Shown here: one piece after another, positions 1 through 10,922 of the stretch
Layout of the letters: each line of letters begins with the position of its first letter
Numbering within the stretch: position 1 is the first letter of the stretch
NCBI GenBank assembly: GCA_009760855.2
Contig: WPIO01000020.1
Coordinates: 4,316,001-4,380,000 of the forward strand
Length of the DNA stretch: 64,000 nt
Source: Cristatella mucedo
Taxonomy: Eukaryota > Bryozoa > Phylactolaemata > Cristatellidae
Direction of reading: 5' to 3'
The notes under the pieces: generated by a model
What the model saw: the letters and a program-made list of their open reading frames with translations, nothing else
What the model was told of the DNA's origin: nothing
The model's database searches: none
Program-made: the position numbers and the translations under genes

Positions 1-1200
1 AGCTAAAGGAGCTGCAATGGCTCTCAGTTGATCAACAGATTCGTAGTGACATTCTTACTCTGACGCCCTCCTCCCCCCAGAGGCTTCGTAGATATAGGAT
101 CCTTCATACCTATCTGAACTTCTGTGCTAATGTCAGTCTGTCTCTCTCGTGTCCTCTCCTCGTGTCTGTGGACCATAGATTATCTGTCCCATTCGTTCAC
201 TGAATTTTGTAGGCGATAAAAGCTCCGTGCTCAGCGGCTTTTAGGCTGCGAAGCTCATTTCCACAACACTTATTCTACGACACCTTCTCATTTACCGTCA
301 GCTCAGGTTAATCCTTTCCAGCCGTCGTGCCCTGCTACTTCCATGCTGCTAGCTTCTTTGACTGCCCCTGGCACAGAAGGACTTTTCCACTTTTTCTATG
401 TTTCGTGAAATAAAGTCTGTTGACTATCGAATGCCTACCGAAAGCCACTTAGGTTTTGAAAGCGCTATATATAAGTATAAATAAATATATAAGCTGATTT
501 AACAGTCTCTTTTGTATAGCGACAGAAGAGCCTTTACGGCTATCACCACCGCTTGCAGTGGCGATCAAGAATCACCCACCGTAGGATTCGAACCCACGAC
601 TATTGGACCGTGGTCGTGAAAAGCAACAACCTTACCTAGTGCGCCATCACGGCTCACCCGTCTAACACTCATTTAGTCAGTGTGGCTTTGTGGAGTTACA
701 GGCGAAGATACATTGTATCACATTACCGGTCCTAGCCGGGTGTTCGCTTACAGTCGTTGCTAGGAAGTCCTAGCCACCGAAAGTGCGAAATAATTCAGTG
801 TAGCTCGTGCCTAGCTGCATCGGTTCGGGGCTTGGATTGAGTACGACGATCTGAGCCGACGCAGAGCAACTGAGATCAACGATCACCGATCGAAGGCCGA
901 AGGAATGGAGGAATCCAGTTTGGCCGCCGAAAAAACCATCAAGCCTATACAGCCGGTGACGAACATGGCTGCAAGGTTGGCTAATAAGTCCGAGAAATCC
1001 AGCCGCAGGTCTCCTTCATTTGAGGGGCTGCAACGGCTCTCGGTTAATTGAGAGATACAGAGAGAAGTTCTCCTTCTGATTCACACGACCCGCTATGGCT
1101 TGGCTCCTTCGCACCTTGCTGAACTGCTGCATCATTTTCACTCCCTCTTGCTCTCAGGTCATCTTGGGACAATAAATTAACTGTTACATTCCTTCATTTA
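1..1200 (+). mobile_element. Fragments of L2/CR1-type LINE reverse transcriptase C-terminal region, with one SINE between
   Basis: 1-200 reads LKELQWLSVDQQIRSDILTL and 1020-1200 reads EGLQRLSVNREIQREVLLL, then YGLAPSHLAELL. Both are versions of the LINE segment HWLPVKxRIxFKxLLLTYKALHGLAPSYLxELL. Both are broken and short. Confidence 0.55.
488..657 (-). mobile_element. tRNA-derived SINE, family B
   Basis: On the - strand it begins with a tRNA-like head: A box around gtgatggcgcactaggtaagg, B box gggttcgaatcct. A conserved body follows, ending ggctcttctgtcgctatac and aaaa. Same family as at 2523, 2887, 15719, 16117, 23845, 44150, 45034 and 46206. Confidence 0.8.
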
Positions 1201-1723
1201 CTTAAATGCCGTCGGCGACGGAAGCTTTTGCTCTGCATGTCAAAGTCGGGCAGGTCCTGCGGAGCTCACTGCCACATTGCTTACTCAACATCTTGTGCTC
1301 TGCTGGCACATTTTTAGCACATTCATTCCAGCCATCCCGAGCTGCTACTTACATTCCACTCACTCCCAACGCCCTCTTCATTCATCTATGCCTTTCACTT
1401 TCTCTCTGTTTAGCATCCGTTAGAGCCTGTTGGCTATTGCGTTTCTCACTTTGGTTTGAGTTCTCGAAGGGCAGTGTGCGTTTTCGGCGATTTACGAGCC
1501 TACCCAGAGTTGCAGTTCGGCCCATGCCGAACGTCCGGGTTAGACTGTTTTGCCGCTTCTTTTGTGACGTGGCAGGCGTGTGCGCTGAGCCGCACCTCGA
1601 TCGGCATGGCTTGAGAGAAGTGAGTGCTCGCTCGTGCTGAGAGTGGTGAGACAGCCCGTGGCAGGCCCACAGGCTCTGCCGTTGGTTGATCGCTTTATCA
1701 CCGTGGAGGAGTCACCGGAAGGC

Positions 1724-1775
1724 GAGAGAGAGAGAGAGAGAAAGAGGGAGAGAGGGGGAGAGAGAGATAGAGAGG

Positions 1776-1834
<59 letters not shown>
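1724..1834 (+). repeat. (AG)n microsatellite
   Basis: A purine tract of GA repeats with a few GGGA interruptions. It creates false Arg-Glu and Ser-Leu repeat ORFs on the two strands. The rest of 1200-2520 is unique sequence with no gene that I can support. Confidence 0.95.
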
Positions 1835-1837
<3 letters not shown>

Positions 1838-2522
1838 GGGGATTGGGGTGGCTGAACGCTGGCCTGTGCTGTAGTCGACATTTTATGCACCAAAAGTAGC
1901 GTAGGCTTCCAATACGCTACAAACAAACTCATCAGCGTTGCACCCTCTTAGTCTTTGCGGTGTTGCAGACAGCGATACACACATACACTCCACTGAAAAT
2001 TAATGGGACGCTTAAGGCAATGCAGTCACCTTCGAGTTGTATTACATTAAGAGTTAATTGAGCTGTCAAGTGTGATAAGCTTTAAAGGCAAGATTGCCTT
2101 CATGGAAGCTCAGGAGAAGTGAGTTCGAGAGGTTACTTGCTCAATTTCAGAAGTTTTGTCAGTAGCCGTTTGTCAGAAAACGATTTGTGCTCCATGTATT
2201 TTTGTAGCTTCACTGCTGAAGGGAGCGGCTGTCCACCCAGGCTGCATCGAAAGTGGACTGCCTGAGACGCTCCGTGCTAGCATCGCGCTTGCATGCAGCC
2301 AGTCCACTGTGCTGCAAGTGATGGATGTGGCATGCGAAATATATTGGGTGGGGGTTAAGGGATTTAGCTGGAGAGGGGCGAGGGGAGAGAAATTAGAATG
2401 GGATCGCGGGACGCTGGCCTGTGAGCTTCGCCGTGACGGTGCTGCTTGAGTTCCTTGAAAATACATGAGGCATTTGCCATCTCGAACAAAATTTTTTATT
2501 CCTTCCTGTGTAATTGATATCG

Positions 2523-2688
2523 TAAGGTTAGCCGATTTAAATAGCCTCATCTATAAAGCGGCAGAAAAGCCTTAAAAGCTGTCACCGCCGCTTGCAGTGG
2601 ACAATAACAGGCTGCCCACGGCATGACTCGAATCCACGACCCGGGTCATCCAGAGCGACCACCTTACCCCTGGGATAAGACCCGGGGC
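2523..2688 (-). mobile_element. SINE family B copy, decayed
   Basis: Has the gccgattt..agcggcagaaaagcc body, the cgcttgcagtgg hairpin part and a B-box-like gactcgaatcc. The head is altered to an 'aagacccgggg' form. Confidence 0.7.
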
Positions 2689-2886
2689 CTTACGTCGCTT
2701 AGAACCGCATTTGATCTCTGGCTGTGCGTAAATAGAATTTAGATATTGAACATTACAGCACAGGTTATTTCATATATACTGCAGAGGTGGAGCAGCTAGC
2801 AGATGCCCGGACTTGTTGGACTAAAATACTCTTGCAGCCGTATAATAAGCCAAGAGGAAGTCAATTCGAGGCAACAAAGCGTCCAG

Positions 2887-3040
2887 GTTAGCCGATTTAG
2901 CCTCCTTGTCATGGCGGTAGAGGAGCCTTGACGGTTTTCTCACATTGCAGCTGGCAATAGAGGATCGCTCATTGCAGGACTCGAACCCACGATCTGGTTC
3001 GGAAGCTCGAGCACTTTAACCGCTGGGCCAAGACTCAGGG
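2887..3040 (-). mobile_element. SINE family B copy, decayed
   Basis: Begins ggttagccgatttag, contains the B-box-like ggactcgaacccac and ends in a 'gggccaagactcaggg' head. 3041-3840 to its right holds nothing that I recognise. Confidence 0.7.
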
Positions 3041-3847
3041 AAGAGTGTACGAGTGCCTCGTCTTACCGATTCTAATGGGATGCGAAATAGTCAGCCCGAC
3101 TGCGACAGCTCTTGTCGACATTGTTTTGTCGGTGTTTATTTGGAAGTCAGGGAGTCACTAAGCGCCGGCTGAGTGGGCTAGTAAAAACCGACACGTTAGG
3201 CGCTCTTGTCATGTATAAGAGAGCTTGAGGATGTCAGCACTAGCTTGGTGACACGGTCCATCTATCAGGTTAATCGCGCCGGTGCTCTCTCTGCTCCTAG
3301 TTGTCTGTCGGGCCCACGACATCTGTAAAGAGTTCCTCGTCTGGCGCCGCACAGCGAGATACAGTATTCCATCCCCGCCGTGCGACGGTCAGCTCGTCCC
3401 GTCTAGTGGGCTTGTGGTGTGCGCTACAGCTTAGCGAAGCGCCTGACACTAATGCACGTACCTCATCTGTGGCCAATAGTTAAGCCATTGAAGCAGCGCA
3501 GCGTCGGGCCACTAATGCAGGTTATATTTCGTGTCGTCTGCTGCGATTGATCGAGCTCTCATATATGTGCCCGTTGAGAGGAATAAAGCAGAGTCTCGTT
3601 TACCGCGAACGAGCGCCCGCTATGTCTCCGTGAGACTCCCATTCGAACAGCCGCCGCTGGAAACACCGTCCCACAACAGGCTCCTCAGTTAATACGGCGG
3701 CGTTTGTGCAGAGAGCCAGGGTAGTTTCTACCACAGGCACCATCCCCATAGCAAGCTGTTCATCATGGTCGCCATCGTCTGTATATTTAGGTTAATAAAC
3801 AAGATTGTATATATCTTTTCTGCTTAGAGTTTCTCTCTACAGTCTAA

Positions 3848-4400
3848 TAATAATAATAATAATAATAATATATTTGTCTAGCGCCCTCAGAGAACCTGAT
3901 CACTTTCCAAGCACTTTACCTAGGCTGTAAACGAAGCACGATCAAACGATTGGTGGCGACATGCACAATGTCAACAATCATTACATGGTTAGAGGTGACA
4001 TGCAGAGTGCCAACATGTAAATGTGGTTAGTGCAAGCATGCACCGTGTCAGCACGCATAAACGCAAAGAGGCCGAATCGCAATGACCCACTAAATGCTTT
4101 GATAAACATGAGCGTTTTTAGCTTCCTTTTAAGTGTAGTCAAGTCAGGGGGTGTAGTGACGTCAGTCGGGAGTAAGTTCCAGGCTTTGGGAGCACACGAA
4201 CTAAAGGCACGGTCTCTGATTCAGAAAAGCGGGTGGTATGATGATTCCCCCCCCCCCTTCGCGGGGGGGGGGGGGAGTAGTGTTGATACGTAAGCTGAAG
4301 CCAGAGAAAGAAGATACCTAAAAGTAGGTGAAAGGTCGGCGAGAGGTAGTGCGATATGGCAACTTTGAGGCTCAAGCACTAAACCATAAACACATAAAAT
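3848..4400 (-). mobile_element. L2-type LINE 3' end with (TAA)n tail
   Basis: Starts with a (TAA)n run, then the conserved 3' tail (reverse of aagagattgagttctctgag). Further in are - strand remnants of the reverse transcriptase C-terminal region (VAISHYLSPTFH). It is interrupted by poly-C/poly-G runs at 4251-4275. Confidence 0.7.
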
Positions 4401-4870
4401 CAAACTCACAAAAAATAAAAAACCTAGCGTCGGAAACCCTATAACGTTAGCCCAATAACATATAACCCCCTTAAAACTCCACCCAACATCCTAAACTTGA
4501 AGCTAAAAGGCTAGCTCTAAAACGCTATTGTGTAACGTAAAGATAAGCCGACGCTGGCGATCGAGTTGAACAGCCTGCTACAGCCACAAAGCCAGGAATG
4601 ACTTGCAAAGACTCGAGTGAGTCTAGATGGCTAAGTGTTCTTTATTTTTAGCATAATCAGATGCACTTCTACAGTTTGAGCTTTTTATGGTCTAATGGGG
4701 GTTCAACGAATTACCCCAATCCACTCTAATTAGGCTCAAATCGGCCAGACGTTGGCGGTGCCGAGCTCAAATTCTTAGCCGAAATTATGGTACACGTTCA
4801 TTTTTACCTATCCGCCAAATTTCACGTCACTGTCACTCATGCCCACTTATGCAAATGAGCTTCAACACCA
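4400..4870. other. No gene seen
   Basis: AT-rich unique sequence with no long frame, splice-supported exon or repeat that I recognise. Confidence 0.5.
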
Positions 4871-4929
4871 GAGGCCTGTACTGCAATCCACATCGAAAAA
4901 TTGCCGGTCTACCGGCCTGTGCAATCAAG

Positions 4930-5110
4930 TGCTGACAGTTGATGCAAAACTTGGCAGCTAGGCTTGTCTGTCATGAGCGTGGCAGTTGCCACATCACACC
5001 ACTTCTCGCCGACTTGCACTGGCTCCCAGTCCTACAGAGCATCGACTTCAAGGTTCTGTCACTCACTGTGTTCGGTCTCTCCATTCTTTGGCTCCAGCGT
5101 ATCTATGTAT
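4930..5110 (+). mobile_element. L2-type LINE fragment
   Basis: Reads QNLAARLVCHERGSCHITPL, then [20 protein letters not shown]. This is the same C-terminal RT stretch as in the fuller copies at 51.9 and 59.3 kb. It breaks off in short ATGT repeats. Confidence 0.8.
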
Positions 5111-5149
5111 GTATGTATCTCCATATGTAATTCCACAAAGCCATAAAGA

Positions 5150-5510
5150 CTAAGTGGGTGTTACGCAGGAGAGTTAGTACAGCGCACTCACCGCCTAAGC
5201 GGCTTTCGGTACGCATTCGGTAGCCAACAGACTTCGTCTCACGAAACAAAGAGAAAGTGGGAAGCATAGCAGAGCCAGGAGAGCAGTTGAGGTAGTGAGT
5301 AGCGTGGAGGTAGCAGCTCAGGACCGTTGAAAAGGATGTGCCATATTCGGCAGCAGGAGAGTAGTTGTCGTTGGGTAAGAATTGCGGAAGCGAGTTCCAC
5401 GGTCCAGGACCTGCAGAGCTAAGGCTTCTGTCGCCAACGGTCTTTAAGCGGAGGAACGGAGCAGCTAATGTTTTGTCCATGCAGGACCTGAGGGCGTGCA
5501 CCTTTCACGT
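5150..5510 (-). mobile_element. LINE 3' fragment of a second subfamily
   Basis: The - strand reads RLKTVGDRSLSSAGPGPWNS, a typical end-of-ORF2 motif of L2-like elements. The surrounding sequence does not match the main subfamily in this window. Confidence 0.6.
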
Positions 5511-5640
5511 CTACTCCGCCGCCGGGCTGAATGCTGTACCACCCACTTTTGTGAATCTAGTCGTTTACCTGCACTCGTACGAACCTCATGGCAATCGACG
5601 GCAATGGCCAGGCCTTGATTGCAATATTGGTATTACATTA

Positions 5641-5674
5641 GGTATTACATTGCACTTAAGTGCGTTGTAATACC
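5641..5674. repeat. Imperfect palindrome at the inversion point of the satellite
   Basis: A 17-bp arm, ggtattacattgcactt, is followed at once by its reverse complement with two mismatches. Left of it the satellite motifs run on the - strand (5590-5610), right of it on the + strand. It marks a head-to-head junction. Confidence 0.75.
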
Positions 5675-7839
5675 TGATGCATACTTTAGCTTTGCACAGA
5701 TTACGTGCAGTCGATTTTCGACGGACTACAGATGATTGCTGTATCAGTGTTCTCCATTTCCGTTGATTGCAATGCCAGTGACCGAGAGCTAGCTTTAACA
5801 ACGACATTTCCTGGGTGCACCAAAAATAGATTTTACACTAACAAAAAATCTAAATGGGAACTTCACCCAGCAGCGTCCAGTCTATTTTAATGACCATTAT
5901 AGATTTTTGTATTTTCCTAGGCCGTTGCCATCGATTGCCGCGCATTGCCCTCGAATGTGCGTTCTGTAGAATAACGCTCTCCCAACAGCAGGTACGCGGA
6001 AGCAGGCAGAACGCCTAAGCTCGCTCACAACATTTATTTTCGCAGGCGCCATCAGCTCCCTAACGCAGCCGTTCTCCCCTATGCCGGTGTTCCAACCCTC
6101 CCAGCCACAGCTCATCCCGTGGGTTAGCTGGAGGACAAAGCCGGCCTGTGTCCAAACCACAGCCGCCAGACCACAACTGGGCACCGCCCGTCCCTAGACC
6201 ATATCCACCAGCTGTTCGACTCTGGGTTAGTGGAGGACACTACCGGTTGCCTTCGCTGGCCGAGTGCCAGCGTGACCAGCAACCAGAATCATGCACATGC
6301 ACAGAAACACAAGCCACACGTTCGCGATTGGTTGAAAGAATGTGGTTGCACTTTCAAAACAGTGCACTGTGATACACATGAAAAGTTGAATATTCTCCCA
6401 CCAGCTTTGTTTGTAATTTTAACAGACAATTGTTAGACTGCCGTATTGTCTCGGGCAATTTCCGTCGATTGCCATGCATTTCCCAAGATTGAACGCGAAA
6501 AATGATAGTATGTTCGCGAACAGTAAACGTTACGTGGTACAATAATTACAAATTCAAACAGCCGATTTCCAGCCAATTTGAAACGGATTGCGGTAGAAGA
6601 CGAACGATTGCCGTAGATTGCCATGCATTACCCTCGATTGTACGTTCGCAATTGTTTATAAGGATGTTGTTGCACTTTTAGTGCAGTGTGCTGCATTACG
6701 CAGGAAACGTTAGAGTTTCTCTCAGGAACTGTCTGTCCATTTGTAACGGACCTTTATTGATTAGCGTATTTTCTCGGGCCATTGCCGCCGATTGCTTATG
6801 CACTGACGTCAATTGTACACGAATAGTGAGTGCAAATTAAGCTCGTGCATAGTCATATGTTACGTGCAATAACAGTTACAGTTTCGCGAAGCCAATCTTG
6901 CCGATTTTTCCATGGATTGCTGTATTGGCCCTGATCATTACTGTCGATTGCCGTGAATCGTTGACAACAAACAGGCAAATAACCGTGACAACTCGACGGT
7001 TTCACTTTGAACACAGTGAAATGATACAAGCAATGATAATTACAGATTTTCGCAGCCGATTTGAGGTCGGTTTGCCACGGATTGCTGCATCAAGCCGAGC
7101 TATTGCCGTTGATTGCCATGCATTGCCTGAGATTGTATGAGTGCAATTGGTGTACAATAATGTGGTTACACTTTAAACGGAGTGCTTTGTAATATGCATT
7201 CAAAATTGCATCGTTAAGAGGCCGATTTTGGGACATTTTGTAGCGGAATGCTGTAGATTGCAGCATTGGTCCAAGCCTTTGCTGTCGATTGCTGTGCATT
7301 GCTGGCGTCTAACGAGCGAAGCAGCTTGAAAATGCCACCGTTTGGCTTTGGACGCAGTGGAATATGTGTAATGACAATTGGGCTTCTCGCTGACAATTTC
7401 TCGTCGATTTGCCTCGAGTTGGGAGTGTTGGCCGCGGCCAATGCAGTCAATTGCCGTTCATTGCTCGTGATTGAACGTTCGCGATTGGTTGAAAAGATGT
7501 GATTGCACTTTAAACACAATGCGCTGTGATACGTAAGAAAATTTGATTTTGGCCCAGTCATTTTACGGTGACTTGCCATGTATCATAAGGGATTGCCGTA
7601 TTTGCCCCGACAATCACCGTCGATCGCAATTCATTGCCCAAGATTGAACGGTTAGGAGCGAATTTAAAGTATGTGCTCGGCGCGAAGTTAGATGTTACGT
7701 AGAATTAAAATTAAAGCTTTATGCATTCGATTTCTCGTTGGGTTGCCACGGATTTCGGTATTGGCCCCTGCCATTGCTGTCGATTGCCGTGCATTGTTGA
7801 CAATTAACATGCAAAATAGCTTGTTTGACGATTTCCCTT

Positions 7840-8061
7840 TCAGCACAAAGAAATGTGAAATGCGATGACAATTGGCACTTGGTGCAGCCAATTTGTGGTC
7901 GATTTGCCACGGATTGTAGTCGATTGCTCCTTCGAGCCGAGTCGTTGATTGCCATGCATGGCCTGAGATTGTACCCGAGTGAAATCGGTTAAGATAGTCT
8001 GGAAATTTAACCAGGGTACTTTGTAACATGCATTAAAAATTGGAGCATCGCGAAACCGATT
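7840..8061 (+). repeat. 222-bp satellite segment, source copy
   Basis: Matches 9461-9682 base for base at a constant offset of 1621 except for two C/T changes. This is far more alike than any two neighbouring units of the array. Confidence 0.9.
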
Positions 8062-9325
8062 TCGGGACATTTTGCACCAGATTGCTGGAGATTGCGATAT
8101 TGGGTCGGGCCATTGCAGTTGATTGCAGTGCATGGCACGAGAACGTGTGTGCACAATGGAGCTAAAGTTTGTGGGTGCACTTTGAACTGAGCCTAGTCTT
8201 ATATGCAATGTCTAATTAGAGCTTCGCAGTGGTGATTTGAGGAGGATTTGCATCGAAATAGAGTAAATTGAGGTATCTTCCCAGGTCATTTCGGGTGATT
8301 GCGGTGCATTTTCAGAGTTCGAGGACGAATAATTTTGTTAATTTTACGTGGGTGTGCATACAACACAGTGCACTGTAATATGCAATAAAAAGTGGAGGTC
8401 GGCGCAATTTATTTCTAGTCGTTTTTCGGTGGATTTCGGTATTGGTTCGGGATACTGCAGTCGATTGCAGCGAATTGTACGAGAACGGGCTGTGCCAATG
8501 CAAGTGAAATTTTGTTAGTGCAGTTCTCGCAGAGTGTACTGTCATATGCAATAAAAAAAAGAGCTTTTCGAAAAGGATTTCTTCCTTCGCTGCGTGGTGT
8601 AATGCAGTGGATTGCTGTATTGGCCCGGGCCTCTACAATCGCGTTTCTGTGATCTTCGCGAGAACGTGTGAGCGGAATCTCGAGAAATTTTCCAAGTACA
8701 TTTTACATGTAACGTTGGTTGATATTCTATACTTTTTGGAGCTTTCCGCAGCTGATTTGTGGTGGGTTTAAAGTGAATTAAAGTGGATTTCGTTACAGAC
8801 CTCCGGTGTTGCAGCTCATTTGCACAAGTGGCCGTGAGTGACAGACATGAAATTTGGTTGATTGATACAAATCGGACGTGTACTACAATATCGGCCAAAA
8901 ATGTAAGCTCGGCAACGCCGATGTCTGGTCGATTTGAGCCTAATTAGGGCGGATTGTGTTGGATTGCAGTAATTCGTCGAACCCAAGGGAGAGTGGAAAC
9001 GTGTTCGAGGGAGAGAGCAGCTTCGGACTGATGTGCCACCTCTAAGCATTCGAAGGAGACGCGTCTCTTGAATCCCGAGCTATGGCGTACGCCATTCCGT
9101 GTTCGCTGTTGCTTTTCAACTGCTCTCTTTCAACTTCGTGGGCGTGGTTCTAACGGTGTCGAGGGTCAGTATTTGCAATCTACGCCGGATCACTCTTCGG
9201 ATGAGCAAGAGGTCCCTGGGACCTGGAGCTGGTGCTCGAAGCTCCCGCGTCTCGGCATTACTAATGAGGAAAGCGGCTGCGGACCTCGTCGAGAGTCTTG
9301 CGGGCCGTTAGTCGAGAACGCGTCC

Positions 9326-9416
9326 TAGTTTCTGCCGACGTCCGCATTGACAGTCGTGGACTGCGGCACGCTTCCTAGTTTTTGCCGACGTCCGCATTGA
9401 CAGTCGTGGACTGCGG
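9326..9416 (+). repeat. Tandem duplication of a 43-bp segment
   Basis: The phrase beginning cctagttt(c/t)tgccgacgtc and ending cgtggactgcggc occurs at 9326-9368 and again at 9374-9416, with one difference. Confidence 0.85.
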
Positions 9417-9460
9417 CTTCGTGCGCGTCGTGCCGATACAGGACAGCGCCCACGCGTGCC

Positions 9461-9682
9461 TCAGCACAAAGAAATGTGAAATGCGATGACAATTGGCACT
9501 TGGTGCAGCCAATTTGTGGTCGATTTGCCACGGATTGTAGTCGATTGCTCCTTCGAGCCGAGTCGTTGATTGCCATGCATGGCCCGAGATTGTACCCGAG
9601 TGAAATCGGTTAAGATAGCCTGGAAATTTAACCAGGGTACTTTGTAACATGCATTAAAAATTGGAGCATCGCGAAACCGATT
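9461..9682 (+). repeat. 222-bp satellite segment, second copy outside the array
   Basis: Near-identical copy of 7840-8061, in the same orientation, about 470 bp right of the array end and flanked by unique sequence on both sides. It points to a recent duplication or gene conversion. Confidence 0.9.
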
Positions 9683-9731
9683 GGATGTACGTTTCGCTGG
9701 ACCAGCAAGTTGCGAACTCTCGCTCGACGAA

Positions 9732-9868
9732 ATGGCGTCCAAAGCTGCGTTAACACGGCGAGTCTTGCTTCTGTCTGGCTTTGGTCTCGCTGTTAGTCTG
9801 GCTCAGGTTGCAGGTACACAGCGGACGTTCTCGCAATGTGGTCGAATCGGCAGCTCCATACCGAATTA
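9732..9868 (+). other. Candidate small first exon or chance ORF with a hydrophobic start
   Basis: ATG in a good context (gacgaaATGGC) starts a short frame: MASKAALTRRVLLLSGFGLA, then VSLAQVA, with a possible donor GTTGCAG|gtacac at about 9811. It looks like a membrane or mitochondrial leader. I found no following exon and recognise no family, so it may be chance. Confidence 0.2.
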
Positions 9869-9886
9869 GAAAATAGAGGGAGAGTG

Positions 9887-9893
9887 AGAGAGT

Positions 9894-9980
<87 letters not shown>
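9887..9980 (+). repeat. (AG)n microsatellite upstream of the GOLIM4-like gene
   Basis: About 90 bp of nearly perfect GA repeats, 0.8 kb before the start codon. It generates a false Ser-Leu repeat ORF on the - strand. Confidence 0.95.
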
Positions 9981-9985
<5 letters not shown>

Positions 9986-10286
9986 GGCGTCCGGTCAGGC
10001 CGTCGCACAGGGGCAAAACTAGCATGATAAGCGAAGCCGTGTGTCGCATTACCATCGCTGCAAGTGGCCGCGGTGTTAACAGCTAGCAGAAGCCGGCAGC
10101 GGCCTGCGGGTGCAGGCGGTGACGTGGTGGACCCCTTCGGCTGACGCTTCGAGAAAGAGCGGCGGCGGCAGCCATAAGCAAGGGCAGGGAGCGCCGGCAA
10201 GGTGGCGACTCGACGACCCGTGCAATAGACACAGCGACTATTTAATGGTGCTTTAGATGTGTGCCCAAATCGCACTGATGCATCCA

Positions 10287-10400
10287 TAATAATAATGCAC
10301 TTGATAAAGCGCCCTCAGAGAACTCAATCTCTCTCTAGGCGCTTTATATTTGCTGCAAAGGGAAATGCAATTTAATTGTGAGTAATATCATGCTTGATAA
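10287..10400 (-). mobile_element. LINE 3' tail fragment
   Basis: Contains taataataatgcacttgata, then the cgccctcagagaactcaatc and tctaggcgctttatatttgc units, which form the reverse complement of the L2-like 3' end. Confidence 0.8.
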
Positions 10401-10439
10401 ACAAATCCACCCGCTAGCTTGCTTGCCGTTCCGCTACCC

Positions 10440-10753
10440 TTACCGATTACGAGTCATTCACCCGTGCAACGTAATTCAATTTTTACCTGCATGCCTGTAA
10501 ACGCCTGCGCAGGTGCAGAGGTCGTGCGTAACGCCTCGTTTCTCCGAACGAACTGATGCCGCAGTTACAATGACCGCTCCGACCCGGAGACACCCCCATC
10601 CACTCACACCAACAGAGCCTCAACCAGGCTTCGGCGGAAGTGACGCTCGCGAGGATACCGGAAAGCAGCCGCCATCGTACTTGTTAGCGAGACGCGCGCC
10701 GGCGTTGTCGCTGGTGTCGCAACCACTGCTACCTTACGTCTCTGGCGTCAGGA
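10440..10753 (+). promoter_or_regulatory. Probable promoter / 5' UTR of the GOLIM4-like gene
   Basis: GC-richer, repeat-free stretch directly upstream of the first coding exon, with scattered CpGs and no clear TATA box in a sensible position. It is bounded on the left by a LINE 3' tail. It happens to stay open in one frame (10513-10776), but that peptide is Pro/Ala-rich and unlike any family I know, so I read it as untranslated leader. The transcription start cannot be placed from sequence. Confidence 0.4.
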
Positions 10754-10922
10754 ATGAGGATGAGAATGCTGCATAGCACATACGTCGGTGCTTTCTTAGG
10801 CGCAGCCGGATTGATGTACGTTTTCTTCTTGTACTACAGTACGAGCAGCAACCTCCGAGCTGCCGAGGCCAAGCTCGACAAGCTGACGGAAATAAACGAA
10901 CGCCTGACGGCGCAGCAGCAAG
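10754..10922 (+). CDS. GOLIM4: GOLIM4-like exon 1: signal anchor and start of stem
   Basis: Codes for residues 1-56 plus one base. It carries the basic N-terminus, the membrane anchor (Val, Ala, Phe, Leu and Tyr between residues 10 and 28) and LRAAEAKLDKL, the first coiled-coil heptads. The donor is CAAG|gtacgc. Reading past it stays open for a long way, but the family match resumes only at 11226, which shows the intron. Confidence 0.85.

Larger units (their letters stand above)
5590..8990 (+). repeat. Diverged satellite array, about 170 bp per unit, about 20 units
   Basis: A landmark of the form attgccgtcgattgccatgc followed by cattgcc recurs in + orientation at about 5760, 5922, 6460, 6607, 6780, 6940, 7100, 7278, 7445, 7612, 7770, 7940, 8112, 8285, 8455, 8625, 8800 and 8960. 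Steps are mostly 147-178 bp. Each unit also carries a 'gccgattt..ccacggattgct' part and a 'gcactttaaac..agtgc' part followed by 'taatatgcat'. Copies differ strongly, more so towards the right. Open frames through it are short and unrelated between units, so it is non-coding. The first 5590-5657 part is inverted. Confidence 0.8.

Noticed and set aside
1540-1932. Ser-Leu repeat proteins (also 9750-10287, 14655-15360, 19596-20435)
   Set aside because: These are translations of (AG)n/(CT)n microsatellites, not genes.
9068-9328. 86-codon open frame in the unique stretch 9060-9460
   Set aside because: No start context, splice edge or family resemblance; the overlapping frame on the same strand is equally open.
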